5,033 nucleotides of DNA. Origin: Desulfocapsa sulfexigens (GTDB lineage: Bacteria > Desulfobacterota > Desulfobulbia > Desulfobulbales > Desulfocapsaceae). Both the position numbers and the translations under genes were made by a program. The stretch lies in assembly GCA_015661935.1 (NCBI GenBank), contig DQVD01000375.1:1-5033 (forward strand), written 5' to 3'. The notes under the pieces were generated by a model. That model saw only the letters and a list, made by a program, of their open reading frames with translations. It searched no databases and was not told where the DNA came from. Below are positions 4,995-5,033 of this stretch, piece by piece. Position 1 is the stretch's first letter; each line of letters opens with the position of its first letter.

Positions 4995-5033
4995 ATTAGA
5001 AAATTTCTTTGAAGAAAAACAAGAAATTGTTCT
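4984..5033 (+). CDS. Possible start of a further gene, cut by the window edge
   Basis: A frame free of stops from 4954 reads ISALLENFFEEKQEIV from 4984 to the edge, a strongly protein-like amphipathic run. A purine-rich GGAAGAAAGG (4963-4972) lies at about Shine-Dalgarno distance. No ATG, GTG or TTG occurs in this frame; the nearest codon at the right place is ATA 4984. GTG 4988 is in the next frame and meets a stop after two codons. The LLE..F.E.K..IV pattern is reminiscent of RsbRD N-terminal domains (LLxxxKxxIVxxW) known from sulfate reducers, but 17 residues cannot establish this. It may be chance, a gene with a rare start, or a base error at the start. Confidence 0.3.
   Translation, partial: MSALLENFFEEKQEIV

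Noticed and set aside
1..5033. CRISPR arrays, tRNA or rRNA genes, insertion sequences, toxin-antitoxin or phage genes
   Set aside because: No repeated spacer pattern, no tRNA-like cloverleaf or rRNA sequence, no transposase frame and no terminal inverted repeats were seen.

Overview
The window is a bacterial housekeeping block read entirely on the + strand: the 3' part of truB, then rpsO, pnp, dut and a YycJ/WalJ-type metallo-beta-lactamase (MBL) fold hydrolase. The base composition leans modestly to AT. The protein flavours (short TruB, PNPase ending at its S1 domain, a pnp-dut neighbourhood) suggest a Gram-negative bacterium of the former Deltaproteobacteria (Desulfobacterota), perhaps a Desulfobulbales-like sulfate reducer. 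That placement is inference from gene order and general family knowledge; no marker here fixes it.

Layout. 1-564: truB, entering from the left without its N-terminus. 565-788: a 224-base gap with candidate rpsO promoters and a run of hairpins, two of which share bases and cannot both form completely. 789-1058: rpsO, with a TTG start behind a perfect AGGAGG. 1059-1226: a stem-loop just after rpsO, then a textbook intrinsic terminator (14-bp stem flush with eight T), then two small hairpins up to the pnp ribosome binding site. A good sigma70-like promoter overlaps the terminator so that its -10 lies in the terminator loop. 1227-3299: pnp, complete. 3327-3365: a clear terminator closing the pnp unit. 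3366-3625: no gene seen, with a candidate dut promoter near its end. 3629-4084: dut. 4096-4869: the MBL hydrolase, 11 bases after dut and probably translationally coupled to it. 4870-5033: a hairpin and, at the edge, a coding-like run that may be the start of another gene.

How the genes relate. truB (tRNA U55 pseudouridylation), rpsO (S15 of the 30S subunit) and pnp (3'-5' phosphorolytic RNA decay) are the conserved translation/RNA-turnover cluster of many bacteria. In that cluster S15 and PNPase usually control their own synthesis through mRNA leaders, and the hairpins before rpsO and pnp would fit such roles. dut (dUTP removal) and the YycJ-like hydrolase form a second, separately promoted unit that could be joined by a theme of genome maintenance.

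I see no new system among the proteins. The parts worth a second look are the regulatory gaps, above all the promoter embedded in the rpsO-pnp terminator and the structured rpsO leader, and the unresolved gene start at the right edge.
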